From: Nitrospinota bacterium
GTDB lineage: Bacteria > Nitrospinota > Nitrospinia > UBA9942
Direction of reading: 5' to 3'
Assembly: GCA_016200365.1 (NCBI GenBank)
Contig: JACQEW010000239.1
Location: 1 to 7,238 of the forward strand
DNA length: 7,238 nucleotides
Shown: positions 1-5,020 of the stretch, in pieces
Layout: each line of letters opens with the position of its first letter
Position numbering within the stretch: the first letter of the stretch is position 1
Position numbers and translations under genes: made by a program
The notes under the pieces: generated by a model
What the model was told of the DNA's origin: nothing
The model's database searches: none
The model's input: only the letters and a program-made list of their open reading frames with translations

Positions 1-59
1 GCCTCCGCAGTTCCGATAAAAACCAATACTGAAAATAAGATAGCTATTAATTTTTTCAT
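1..59 (-). CDS. Exported protein, N-terminal signal peptide only (partial)
   Basis: Only the first 19 codons and two further bases are in the window. They read MKKLIAILFSVLVFIGTAE, a classic Sec signal peptide: two lysines, a hydrophobic core, and a small-residue stretch that looks like the approach to a cleavage site. A strong Shine-Dalgarno, AAAGGAG, lies about 10 nt before the ATG on the minus strand, which supports the start. The mature protein is outside the window, so function cannot be assigned. It lies downstream of, and on the same strand as, the His/Met-rich secreted protein at 252-671, so the two may form an envelope or metal-handling pair, but this is inference from position only. 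Confidence 0.75.
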   Translation of the reverse strand, partial: MKKLIAILFSVLVFIGTAE

Positions 60-112
60 CTTCCTTGTCTCCTTTCACTTCCCCATTTATAAAAATGGAA
101 AGGGTGGATTAT

Positions 113-167
113 TAGAGTGTCATTGAGACCCTTACACATAAACATAGGTGTAAGGGGAAGCACTCTA
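113..167. repeat. Two-tier inverted repeat (imperfect stem-loop)
   Basis: The inner arms CCCTTACAC (129-137) and GTGTAAGGG (148-156) are perfectly complementary around a 10-nt loop. The outer arms TAGAGTG (113-119) and CACTCTA (161-167) are also perfect, separated from the inner stem by an asymmetric internal loop of 9 and 4 nt. No T-run follows on either strand, so it is a poor terminator. It lies between two minus-strand genes for exported proteins and could be a processing or stability element, or another member of the repeat population in this window. Confidence 0.5.
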
Positions 168-251
168 TGCAGAGAACACAAAAATAGACCATAGATGATT
201 TTTTACACGATGACTATAAAACCTATGGCAAATTAAGTGAAAAGACTTATT

Positions 252-671
252 TCAGGAAATGAATTTTGGAGGATTATCCGGAAGGGTTATGAAGCCTTCT
301 AAGATTTTTATCTGTTGGAATGAAGCTGCTCCTATGTATGGCAGCTCAAATTTTGAAGCCTGCATCAACTCACTATTTGTAAAGGGATGCTCGCCGCCAG
401 GAAAATATATGTCAGATGACGACATATCCATATTGCAGTCCATCTTAATTTGATGAATCCCTTTATTATTATGCACATGGTGAGCCTCGTGAGCCTGTCG
501 AACCGATCCCCTGTGGTCATGGATTTTCTGGTTGTCGCTGTGGTGAGCCGTATAAATGCCGTTATTCATTATACATATATCGCTGCTATCAGATGCCTTA
601 CTGACAGGGATTATTAAATTGAGATGAAGAATAGCAAAGAGAATAAACAGGTATGATAATTTTGATTTCAT
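252..671 (-). CDS. Small secreted His/Met-rich protein, possible metal binder
   Basis: This 139-residue protein begins with a lysine-containing n-region and a hydrophobic stretch (residues 5-22) ending near VSKASD, so it is probably exported by Sec with cleavage near residue 26. The mature part is histidine-rich between residues 43 and 73 (H43, H44, H51, H53, H61, H64, H65, H67, H73). It then has a Cys/Met patch, MDCNMDM (77-83), and C33. This composition suits binding of copper, silver, nickel or zinc in the periplasm, but I recognise no named family. Residues 56-63 (SVRQAHEA) are encoded by a short repeat that also occurs in the unrelated TPR protein at 2039, so part of the His-rich look is repeat-derived. 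No Shine-Dalgarno is visible before the ATG, and the predicted promoter would leave a very short leader. Confidence 0.65.
   Translation of the reverse strand: MKSKLSYLFILFAILHLNLIIPVSKASDSSDICIMNNGIYTAHHSDNQKIHDHRGSVRQAHEAHHVHNNKGIHQIKMDCNMDMSSSDIYFPGGEHPFTNSELMQASKFELPYIGAASFQQIKILEGFITLPDNPPKFIS
484..507 (-). repeat. SVRQAH-encoding repeat, copy A
   Basis: Read on the minus strand this is a 24-nt unit, ATCGGTTCGACAGGCTCACG followed by AGGC. It matches the TPR gene at 2230-2253 at 21 of 24 positions and is read in the same codon phase, giving SVRQAH followed by an acidic residue and Ala in both proteins. The flanking protein sequences are unrelated, so this is a shared DNA element and not homology of the proteins. 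From memory it resembles a dispersed GTTCGACAAGCTCA-type word seen in several bacterial genomes. I could not check that here. Confidence 0.6.
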
Positions 672-679
672 TATAATTT

Positions 680-708
680 TATTTATCAGAATAAAAATCC
701 AATGTCAA
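680..708 (-). promoter_or_regulatory. Sigma-70-type promoter for the His/Met-rich protein gene
   Basis: On the minus strand a perfect -35 box TTGACA (703-708) is separated by 17 nt from TAAATA (680-685), a moderate -10 box. The ATG at 671 begins 8 nt beyond the -10 box, so the transcript would be leaderless or nearly so. This fits the absence of a Shine-Dalgarno. Confidence 0.5.
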
Positions 709-715
709 GCAAAAT

Positions 716-736
716 TCTCATTCCAAGACAATGAGA
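716..736 (-). terminator. Stem-loop, second of a tandem pair after rubrerythrin
   Basis: TCTCATT (716-722) and AATGAGA (730-736) form a perfect 7-bp stem with a 7-nt loop. On the minus strand it is followed by ATTTTGC, only a weak T-run. With the neighbouring GC-rich hairpin it probably marks the 3' end of the perR-rubrerythrin transcript, just before the next promoter. Confidence 0.35.
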
Positions 737-737
737 G

Positions 738-757
738 GCGGGACATTTCTGTCCCGC
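738..757 (-). terminator. GC-rich stem-loop after rubrerythrin
   Basis: GCGGGAC (738-744) and GTCCCGC (751-757) form a perfect 7-bp, mostly GC stem around a 6-nt loop, 12 nt beyond the rubrerythrin stop codon. No T-tract follows on the minus strand, so intrinsic termination is doubtful. It may work with the hairpin at 716-736, protect the 3' end from exonucleases, or simply be a repeat. Confidence 0.4.
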
Positions 758-769
758 ATTAAAAGGGGA

Positions 770-1141
770 TTAAAAAAATCTTTTCATAAGCCCTTCAAAT
801 ACCGCAGCATGTCTCCCCTCATCAGCAGATGCCCTCATAAACCATTCGGCAGCCGATGTATTGCCGTCTTTCTGTGCTTCGCTGCCTGCCTTCGCCTTCC
901 CATTCTGGGCGCCTCTCTCTGCCTGAATCCTCCACTGGAGATTCTCCTTTGTGCTTTTAATCTTACCTTGAAGCTTAGCCACATCTGCTGCATGCCATGC
1001 CTCTTCCATTGCTATTTTTTCCCAAGCCTGTGCAATCTCAGGATACCCCTCTTCTTCAGCCTTTCTGGCAAATGCGAGATACAGCCCTGCCTCTTCGGTT
1101 TCTCCATCCCAATTCATTGTGAGATTTTCCGGTGTTGCCAT
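770..1141 (-). CDS. Rubrerythrin (diiron domain only, no rubredoxin domain)
   Basis: A 123-residue ferritin-like four-helix protein of the rubrerythrin family, which reduces hydrogen peroxide in the cytoplasm of anaerobes. Visible diiron ligand motifs are ExxH at E47-H50 (EAWH) and E108-H111 (EGRH), a helix-A Glu cluster at 14-17 (ETEE) and a helix-C Glu at 75. Classical rubrerythrins carry a C-terminal rubredoxin domain with four cysteines. This one ends at MKRFF with no cysteine anywhere, so electrons must come from a separate protein, most simply the rubredoxin-like product encoded just upstream. An upstream in-frame ATG at 1159 exists, but AAAGGGGGTGAA lies just before the ATG at 1141, so 1141 is preferred. 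The same ribosome-binding sequence precedes the rubredoxin-like gene. It is the last gene of the perR operon, and peroxide derepression is likely. Confidence 0.85.
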   Translation of the reverse strand: MATPENLTMNWDGETEEAGLYLAFARKAEEEGYPEIAQAWEKIAMEEAWHAADVAKLQGKIKSTKENLQWRIQAERGAQNGKAKAGSEAQKDGNTSAAEWFMRASADEGRHAAVFEGLMKRFF

Positions 1142-1165
1142 TGTTTCACCCCCTTTCATTTTATA

Positions 1166-1268
1166 GAACGCAGATTACGCAGATTTAGCGGATTTACACA
1201 GATTTTTTTTAATTGTAAAAAGTTATTTCTATCTGCGTTAATCCGTTTCATCTGTGAAATCCGTGTTC
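1166..1268. repeat. Long imperfect palindrome of GCAGATT/ATCTGCG words, copy 1
   Basis: The arm at 1166-1203 (GAACGCAGATTACGCAGATT onwards) is complementary to 1231-1268 (ATCTGCGTTAATCCG through GTGTTC) at about 29 of 38 positions. Several mismatches would be G-U pairs in RNA. The loop is AT-rich (1204-1230). Each arm is itself a run of roughly 10-nt words built on CAGATT or CGGATT. A diverged copy with the same arm termini lies at 5021-5179. The element fills the space between the rubredoxin-like and rubrerythrin genes within one operon. Confidence 0.75.
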
Positions 1269-1284
1269 CATTTACTTTTGTCTT

Positions 1285-1389
1285 TTATTCCTTCTTTTCA
1301 AAGGAATTTGATGCGCCGCACTTTGGGCATTTTTTCGGCTTACATTTTCCTTCTTTTTCAAAACCGCATTTACATACCCATGCTGCCAT
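1285..1389 (-). CDS. Rubredoxin-like 34-residue Cys4 protein (RCKP-type)
   Basis: A tiny gene with the code MAAWVCKCGFEKEG, then KCKPKKCPKCGASNS and an acidic/basic tail. The cysteines are C6, C8, C16, C21 and C24. The CxC(G) and CPxCG knuckles and the GxCKPxxCPKCGA core match small RCKP-type rubredoxin-like proteins, which bind one Fe or Zn through four cysteines and are often encoded beside rubrerythrin. It probably donates electrons to the rubrerythrin that lacks its own rubredoxin domain. The ATG overlaps the perR stop codon (TAATG), suggesting translational coupling, and AAAGGGGGTGAA inside the end of perR is a good ribosome-binding site. Its short length makes it easy to miss. Which four of the five cysteines bind metal cannot be settled from sequence. 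Confidence 0.8.
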   Translation of the reverse strand: MAAWVCKCGFEKEGKCKPKKCPKCGASNSFEKKE

Positions 1390-1802
1390 TAATCTTCACC
1401 CCCTTTGCAATCTTTGCAAATTCCGTAAAACTCAATTCGGTGTTTTAATATTTTTGCATCTAAATTTTTTGAGACACTCTCGTTAAGATAATTAAATGAT
1501 TCAGTCATGCCTTCCACATCCACTACCCTTTTACATTTTTCGCAGGTAAAATGGTAATGAGGCTCTGCATTGCCGTCATATCGGCAGAAGGTATTGGCAA
1601 AGGCTAACTCTGAAATAACACCATCCTCTTTTAAGATTTTAAGATTTCTGTATACAGTACCGAGACTGATACCTGGTATAAGCCTTCTTGCCTGCTCATA
1701 TACCCAGTCTGCGGTAGGATGGGATTTTGTGCTCCTTAAAATATTGAGTATTACCTCTCGCTGCATGCTGTATTTTCTTGAAAGGGTATTGGATGTTTTC
1801 AT
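1389..1802 (-). CDS. perR: Peroxide-responsive repressor PerR (Fur family)
   Basis: A 137-residue Fur-family repressor with an N-terminal winged helix (about residues 8-72; recognition region around SLGTVYRNLKIL) and a C-terminal metal and dimer domain. Aligned to Bacillus PerR, the regulatory iron ligands are all present: H28, D76, H82, H84 and D95. The Asp at position 95, where Fur usually has Glu, and the peroxide-sensing histidines favour PerR over Fur. Structural zinc ligands are the C87-C90 pair (CEKC) and the C129-C132 pair (CKDC). Oxidation of a His would release DNA and derepress the operon. It is first in an operon with the rubredoxin-like and rubrerythrin genes, and a PerR-box-like site overlaps its own promoter region, suggesting autoregulation. 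No clear Shine-Dalgarno precedes the ATG. Confidence 0.88.
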   Translation of the reverse strand: MKTSNTLSRKYSMQREVILNILRSTKSHPTADWVYEQARRLIPGISLGTVYRNLKILKEDGVISELAFANTFCRYDGNAEPHYHFTCEKCKRVVDVEGMTESFNYLNESVSKNLDAKILKHRIEFYGICKDCKGGED

Positions 1803-1812
1803 AAAATAATAA

Positions 1813-1827
1813 TAGTAATGATTCTTA
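1813..1827 (-). promoter_or_regulatory. Candidate PerR box (operator)
   Basis: On the minus strand the 15-mer TAAGAATCATTACTA fits the PerR box TTATAATnATTATAA at 11 of 14 specified positions, including the central AATnATT. It begins at the last base of the predicted -10 box and lies 11 nt before the perR start, where bound repressor would block transcription. Confidence 0.55.
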
Positions 1828-1855
1828 AAATAGTCTTTTTATTAATGCTTGTCAA
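1827..1855 (-). promoter_or_regulatory. Sigma-70-type promoter of the perR operon
   Basis: On the minus strand a perfect TTGACA (1850-1855) is spaced exactly 17 nt from TATTTT (1827-1832). This is the strongest promoter match upstream of perR, and the PerR-box-like palindrome starts at its -10 end. Confidence 0.6.
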
Positions 1856-2007
1856 GAAAAAAAGAATAAAAAAGTCAAAAGAATGACAAGATTTTAGGGA
1901 AACACCTTGACAGTTTCAGGGGAAACAAATTAGGTATTTTGCAACTCCCCTTATAATTCAATTGATTGCAATAAGGAGTGAGATAGTATATATTATATAT
2001 TAGAAAA

Positions 2008-2023
2008 CGGCATATATTTTGCT
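2008..2023 (+). promoter_or_regulatory. Candidate sigma-54 promoter of the TPR gene
   Basis: CGGCAT, 5 nt, then TTGC gives GG (2009-2010), 10 nt, GC (2021-2022), the required -24/-12 spacing. The same CGGCAT-N5-TTGC form lies before flgB. The expected start point is near 2034, which leaves only about 5 nt before the ATG at 2039 but 23 nt before the in-frame ATG at 2057. An AT-only palindrome (ATATAT-T-ATATAT) lies just upstream. The encoded sigma-54 activator at 5204 is the natural partner. Confidence 0.5.
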
Positions 2024-2038
2024 TCTATTAGAGGGCGT

Positions 2039-3655
2039 ATGCTTAGGTATATAAAAATGAAAATAAAAAAATCTGTCAGTATCATTCTTTTTTTAATCAT
2101 TATCCTCCTGTCATCTCCTTATGTAGAAACTGCAAGCCGTCTAAACGAAAAGGGTAAGGAATCTGTATCAAAGCCTCCTGCAGCAACTTCAAAACCTTTG
2201 CCGCTTCCAGAGGTTAAAATAGAAAAGAAATCGGTTAGACAAGCTCACGATGCAGATAAAAATAAATCTCAAGCAGAGCCGTCAAAACTTGTCCCTGAAC
2301 GCTTTTATCAGGGAGAGGGGACAGCTTCTCAACCGGCATCGGCAGTAAACCCCCACACCTTGACCGCATGGCATTCCCAACAAGGTGTGGGGGTAAAGGT
2401 ATTTGAAGGAAGAGAAATCTATGAGGAGGGATTAAAACTTTATCAGGGAGAAAAACATGAAGAGGCTATTGCAAAACTTACGGAATTTGTAGAAATTTAT
2501 CCCGGAGGGAAATATGGCGAAAATGCTTTATATTTGATTGCCGATGCCAATTATATTATTTCAAAAAAGGACGAGACCATGTATCAAAGCGCATTGGATG
2601 CTTACAAAACCGCTGCGTCAAAATTCCCAAAATCACATAAAAGGGAGATGGCGCTCCTGCGCATGGGCAAGCTCTATGAAAAACGAAAGTTATATATAGA
2701 GGCAAAGGCATCTTATCAGACACTTGTAAACGAGTATCCAAAGGGTAAGTACGCCGCTCAAGCTCTTATATACAAGGCGGAGATATTAATAGAGGAGAAG
2801 AAATTCAAAGAGGCTCATAAGCAGCTTGAGAGGGTTTTAGTTCTGTATCCATTCAGCACGGTTGTAAGGGATGCAACATTCAAGATAGCGGATTCATATT
2901 TTCTTGAGAAAGACTATATAAGGGCTGAAGAGTTATACAGAGAGGCGTCGCAGAAATGGCCCACCTTTCCAAAGGCAAATCCTTTGGTTATGTTCAATAT
3001 AGGCGAGACCTATTTTATAAACGAAAAATATAAAGATGCCAGAAACATATTTTTTGATCTCATAAATCTTTTTCCTCAAAACGAGTCTGCTGCCCATGCC
3101 ATGATAAGAATAGGAGACGCATATTATAAAGAGGGGAGACATACAGATGCGGTTCTTGTTTATGCCGAGGTAATCTCCAGATTTCCTGAGAGCGAAGATA
3201 TTTACTCTATTAGAATGAAGATGGCTGATGCCGGTATAGAGCAGCCTAATCTGGTGGGAGCCAGCGCCATATTCGATTACACATCCTATATTGAGCCTAT
3301 GAATACCTATCAGGATGTTATTGTAAAGAATCCATCGGCGCCTCTTGTGCAGGAGGCTATGTTCAAAAAGGGGGGCGTATTATCTGCGGAGAACAGGTAT
3401 GTAGAGGCTATTATGACATTTAAACATCTTCTGACCCTATATCCTGATTATAAGATGGCAGAGGAGGTTAAGTCGGCGATGAGAGCCGCCTTCTTTAAGA
3501 TTATAGATACCTACCATTCACAGAAGGGATTTTACACCCTCCTTCTCACATATTATAAAAACTTCGACCCCTTCCTGAAAGATATTAAAGACCCGAAAAT
3601 ACTCTTTGAGATAGGAGACAGCTATCAGCAGATGGGTTTATACAGGGAAAATTAA
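2039..3655 (+). CDS. Exported TPR-repeat protein of a flagellar regulatory cluster (frame broken at its 3' end)
   Basis: 538 residues are readable before a premature stop. A signal peptide or membrane anchor lies at about residues 8-31 (KIKKSVSIILFLIIILLSSP), then a low-complexity Pro/Lys linker to about 122. From about 125 onward there are repeated 34-38-residue helical units ending in YP or FP, such as FVEIYPGGKYGE, LVNEYPKGKYAA and VLVLYPFSTVV, which are TPRs of the BamD/CpoB (YbgF) style used as protein-interaction scaffolds in the envelope. The linker holds two repeat insertions: SVRQAH (65-70) and the 52-bp hairpin (residues 104-119 are extra). The frame ends at YREN near 3650, but the TPR pattern continues one base out of frame to 4131. 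ATG 2039 has GAGGG nearby. ATG 2057 (MKIKKS) fits the sigma-54 promoter and the signal peptide better. It lies directly upstream of the flagellar kinase, activator and flgB, but its role is not known. Confidence 0.75.
   Translation: MLRYIKMKIKKSVSIILFLIIILLSSPYVETASRLNEKGKESVSKPPAATSKPLPLPEVKIEKKSVRQAHDADKNKSQAEPSKLVPERFYQGEGTASQPASAVNPHTLTAWHSQQGVGVKVFEGREIYEEGLKLYQGEKHEEAIAKLTEFVEIYPGGKYGENALYLIADANYIISKKDETMYQSALDAYKTAASKFPKSHKREMALLRMGKLYEKRKLYIEAKASYQTLVNEYPKGKYAAQALIYKAEILIEEKKFKEAHKQLERVLVLYPFSTVVRDATFKIADSYFLEKDYIRAEELYREASQKWPTFPKANPLVMFNIGETYFINEKYKDARNIFFDLINLFPQNESAAHAMIRIGDAYYKEGRHTDAVLVYAEVISRFPESEDIYSIRMKMADAGIEQPNLVGASAIFDYTSYIEPMNTYQDVIVKNPSAPLVQEAMFKKGGVLSAENRYVEAIMTFKHLLTLYPDYKMAEEVKSAMRAAFFKIIDTYHSQKGFYTLLLTYYKNFDPFLKDIKDPKILFEIGDSYQQMGLYREN
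2230..2253 (+). repeat. SVRQAH-encoding repeat, copy B
   Basis: ATCGGTTAGACAAGCTCACG plus ATGC matches copy A at 484-507 (opposite strand) at 21 of 24 positions and is read in the same phase, giving SVRQAHDA. It lies in the low-complexity linker of the TPR protein, between the signal peptide and the first TPR, where an insertion would be tolerated. Confidence 0.6.
2346..2397. repeat. 52-bp in-gene hairpin element, copy 1
   Basis: Perfect 14-bp arms ACCCCCACACCTTG (2349-2362) and CAAGGTGTGGGGGT (2381-2394) surround an 18-nt loop and are bounded on both sides by TAAA. It differs from 4748-4799 at one position only (T2369 versus G4771). If one TAAA is a target duplication, the insertion is 48 nt, exactly 16 codons. 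Removing it joins SAV to KVFEG in the TPR protein. It encodes [16 protein letters not shown] here, in a different codon phase from copy 2. Confidence 0.92.
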
Positions 3656-4131
3656 AGGAGGCAATCGCCGAATATGTCCTGTATGCAAGGAAAAAACCTA
3701 AGGATTTTGAGACTGCAAAGATATATATTAATTTAGCGCACTCATACAAGAACATCAAAAACTTTCAGGAGGCGATAGCTGCATATAATAAGGCTATAGA
3801 GATATTGAGGCTTTCAAAGAGAGAGGATGTCAGGGATATTATTGCAGAAGGCGAGTATCAGATACTCGACTCTCTCTATAAGATGGGGAGATATGCCGAA
3901 GCAGTGCAGACAGCAGAAAGGCTGGCTTCAGCCTATCCTGAGGATAAGAAGACAGGATGGGCGCTCTATGTCGCAGCCGACAGTTACAGGCAGTTGAAGA
4001 AAGAGGACAAGAGTATGGAGACCCTTGCAAGGATTGCAGATATAGCAAAGGGAGAGGTTCTCGGAAATGTTGCGTCTGCCGAGATGAAGGATTTAGAGTG
4101 GAGTGGGAAATATAAGGAGCTTTATAAATAA
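3646..4131 (+). pseudogene. Out-of-frame C-terminal part of the TPR protein
   Basis: After the frame at 2039 stops at 3655, the minus-one frame carries on the same protein style without a gap: LKEAIAEYVLYARKKP, then INLAHSYKNIKNFQEAIAAY, and on to EWSGKYKELYK and TAA at 4129-4131. These are further TPR helices. No ATG occurs in this frame (only TTG at 3805), so it is not a separate gene. One extra base in the A-run of GGGAAAATTAAAGG near 3647-3650 would give LYREKLKEAI and a full-length protein of about 697 residues. Causes could be a real frameshift mutation, a homopolymer sequencing error or, less likely, programmed frameshifting. The 0/-1 codons here are not a canonical slippery heptamer. 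Confidence 0.75.
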
Positions 4132-4137
4132 AGGACA

Positions 4138-4253
4138 GGATAAAGCAGGTAGAGGTAAAGGTAGAGGCACAAAGACACGGGGAAAGGTAAAGGTAAAGAT
4201 TTTTTCTCTACCTATACCTCTACCTGAAATCTAACTTTACCTCTGCCTTTATC
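4138..4253. repeat. Hexamer-word inverted repeat (GGTAGA/GGTAAA)
   Basis: The left half (about 4138-4198) is a run of hexamers such as AGGTAGAGGTAAAGGTAGAG, followed by AAAGGTAAAGGTAAAG. After TTTTTT the right half (4206-4253) carries the complements: CTCTACCTATACCTCTACCT, then CTTTACCTCTGCC and TTTATCT. The outer ends match as GGATAAAG-CAG..GAGGTAAAG against the complement of the right end. The whole folds into a long imperfect hairpin with an AT loop. It lies between the TPR gene stop and the kinase ATG and leaves the kinase with no visible ribosome-binding site. Confidence 0.7.
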
Positions 4254-4262
4254 TATTTTTGT

Positions 4263-5018
4263 ATGAAGAGACAGAAAGAACAGGCGGAGAGGAACAGCAG
4301 ATTGACTGCAATGGGAGAGATGGCGGCAAGAATCGCCCATGAGATAAGGAATCCGCTGGGGAGCATAGAATTATTCGCATCCATACTGCAGAGGGAGATT
4401 GCGGACGAAAATCAAAAGAGGCTGGTAAATCATATATCCTCAGGTGTAAAAAACCTGAACCATGTAATTTCAAATTTACTTACATTTACACGGCAGCCAA
4501 AACCTGTATTTAAAGAGATTGACCTCCATAAATTTCTTGATAACCTGCTTCAGTTCGGAGAGTTTCTGATGGATAAAAATAATATAAGACTTGAAAGGGA
4601 ATATTACCCCTCTCTTTTATCGGCGCCGGGGGATGAAGAGCTTTTAAAGCAGGTCTTTCTTAATATTATACGAAATGCTGTTCAGGCGATGCATGAAGGC
4701 GGTGTTTTAAAGGTAAAAACAGGAGTGGGAGAAAAAGGCAGAAATGATAAACCCCCACACCTTGACCGCAGGGCATTCCCAACAAGGTGTGGGGGTAAAT
4801 ATATAGAAATTAAAGTTTCGGATACAGGCGCCGGCATAGCAAAGGATAATCTCGATAAGATATTCAACCCATTTTTTACAACGAGGGATAAAGGGACGGG
4901 TCTGGGACTTGCTATCGTTCATACTATAATAGAGTCGCATAACGGGATAATAGAAGTGGAGAGCGATGTGGGTAAGGGAACAACCTTTACGATTCTACTG
5001 CCCAAAACAAAGATATGA
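4263..5018 (+). CDS. Cytoplasmic FlrB/FleS-like sensor histidine kinase (short)
   Basis: 251 residues. The HisKA dimerisation domain has the phosphoacceptor H26 in [16 protein letters not shown]. The HATPase domain has an N box at N134-N138 (NIIRN), G1 DTGAGI (187-192), F box FNPFFTT (201-207) and G2 GTGLGLA (211-217). It would autophosphorylate H26 and pass phosphate to D53 of the activator encoded next. The wording around H26 resembles FlrB/FleS-type flagellar kinases, and the position before an FlrC-like activator and flgB agrees. The protein begins only 10-15 residues before the HisKA helix, so there is no PAS or other sensor domain and no membrane segment. The preceding repeat element may have cut off the N-terminus or replaced the start region. 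Residues 164-179 are extra, encoded by the 52-bp hairpin between the N and G1 boxes; without them the text reads [13 protein letters not shown]. No Shine-Dalgarno is visible at the ATG. Confidence 0.82.
   Translation: MKRQKEQAERNSRLTAMGEMAARIAHEIRNPLGSIELFASILQREIADENQKRLVNHISSGVKNLNHVISNLLTFTRQPKPVFKEIDLHKFLDNLLQFGEFLMDKNNIRLEREYYPSLLSAPGDEELLKQVFLNIIRNAVQAMHEGGVLKVKTGVGEKGRNDKPPHLDRRAFPTRCGGKYIEIKVSDTGAGIAKDNLDKIFNPFFTTRDKGTGLGLAIVHTIIESHNGIIEVESDVGKGTTFTILLPKTKI
4748..4799. repeat. 52-bp in-gene hairpin element, copy 2
   Basis: Identical to 2346-2397 except G at 4771. The arms are ACCCCCACACCTTG (4751-4764) and CAAGGTGTGGGGGT (4783-4796), again flanked by TAAA. It inserts 16 codons ([16 protein letters not shown]) into the ATP-binding domain of the kinase, in a loop before the beta strand leading to the G1 box. 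The codon phase differs from copy 1. The third phase would read TAA at once, so the two phases seen are the only open ones in this orientation. Confidence 0.92.
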
Positions 5019-5020
5019 TA

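Noticed and set aside
731..1486. Long plus-strand open frame of 251 codons across the rubrerythrin region
   Set aside because: It is the antisense of rubrerythrin, the palindrome, the rubredoxin-like gene and part of perR. Its Cys/Phe-rich composition is typical of shadow frames, and those minus-strand genes have clear motifs.
1944..1979. Hairpin ACTCCCCTTAT ... ATAAGGAGT in the perR-TPR gap
   Set aside because: It needs a two-base bulge, has a 16-nt loop and no T-run. It is too weak to call a terminator or regulator, although it could be an activator site.
3654..3733. Restart after the frame break using AAAGGAGG and ATG 3674
   Set aside because: That ATG is in the original frame, not the TPR-continuing frame, and gives a short non-TPR peptide (MSCMQGKNLRIL) ending soon after.
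3805..4131. Separate small TPR gene starting at TTG 3805
   Set aside because: The same frame extends upstream to the break near 3650 with continuous TPR-like sequence and no ATG or ribosome-binding site, so it is the tail of the TPR gene at 2039.
4707..4940. Minus-strand open frames within the kinase and activator genes
   Set aside because: They lie wholly inside plus-strand genes with intact catalytic motifs and show no recognisable protein features.
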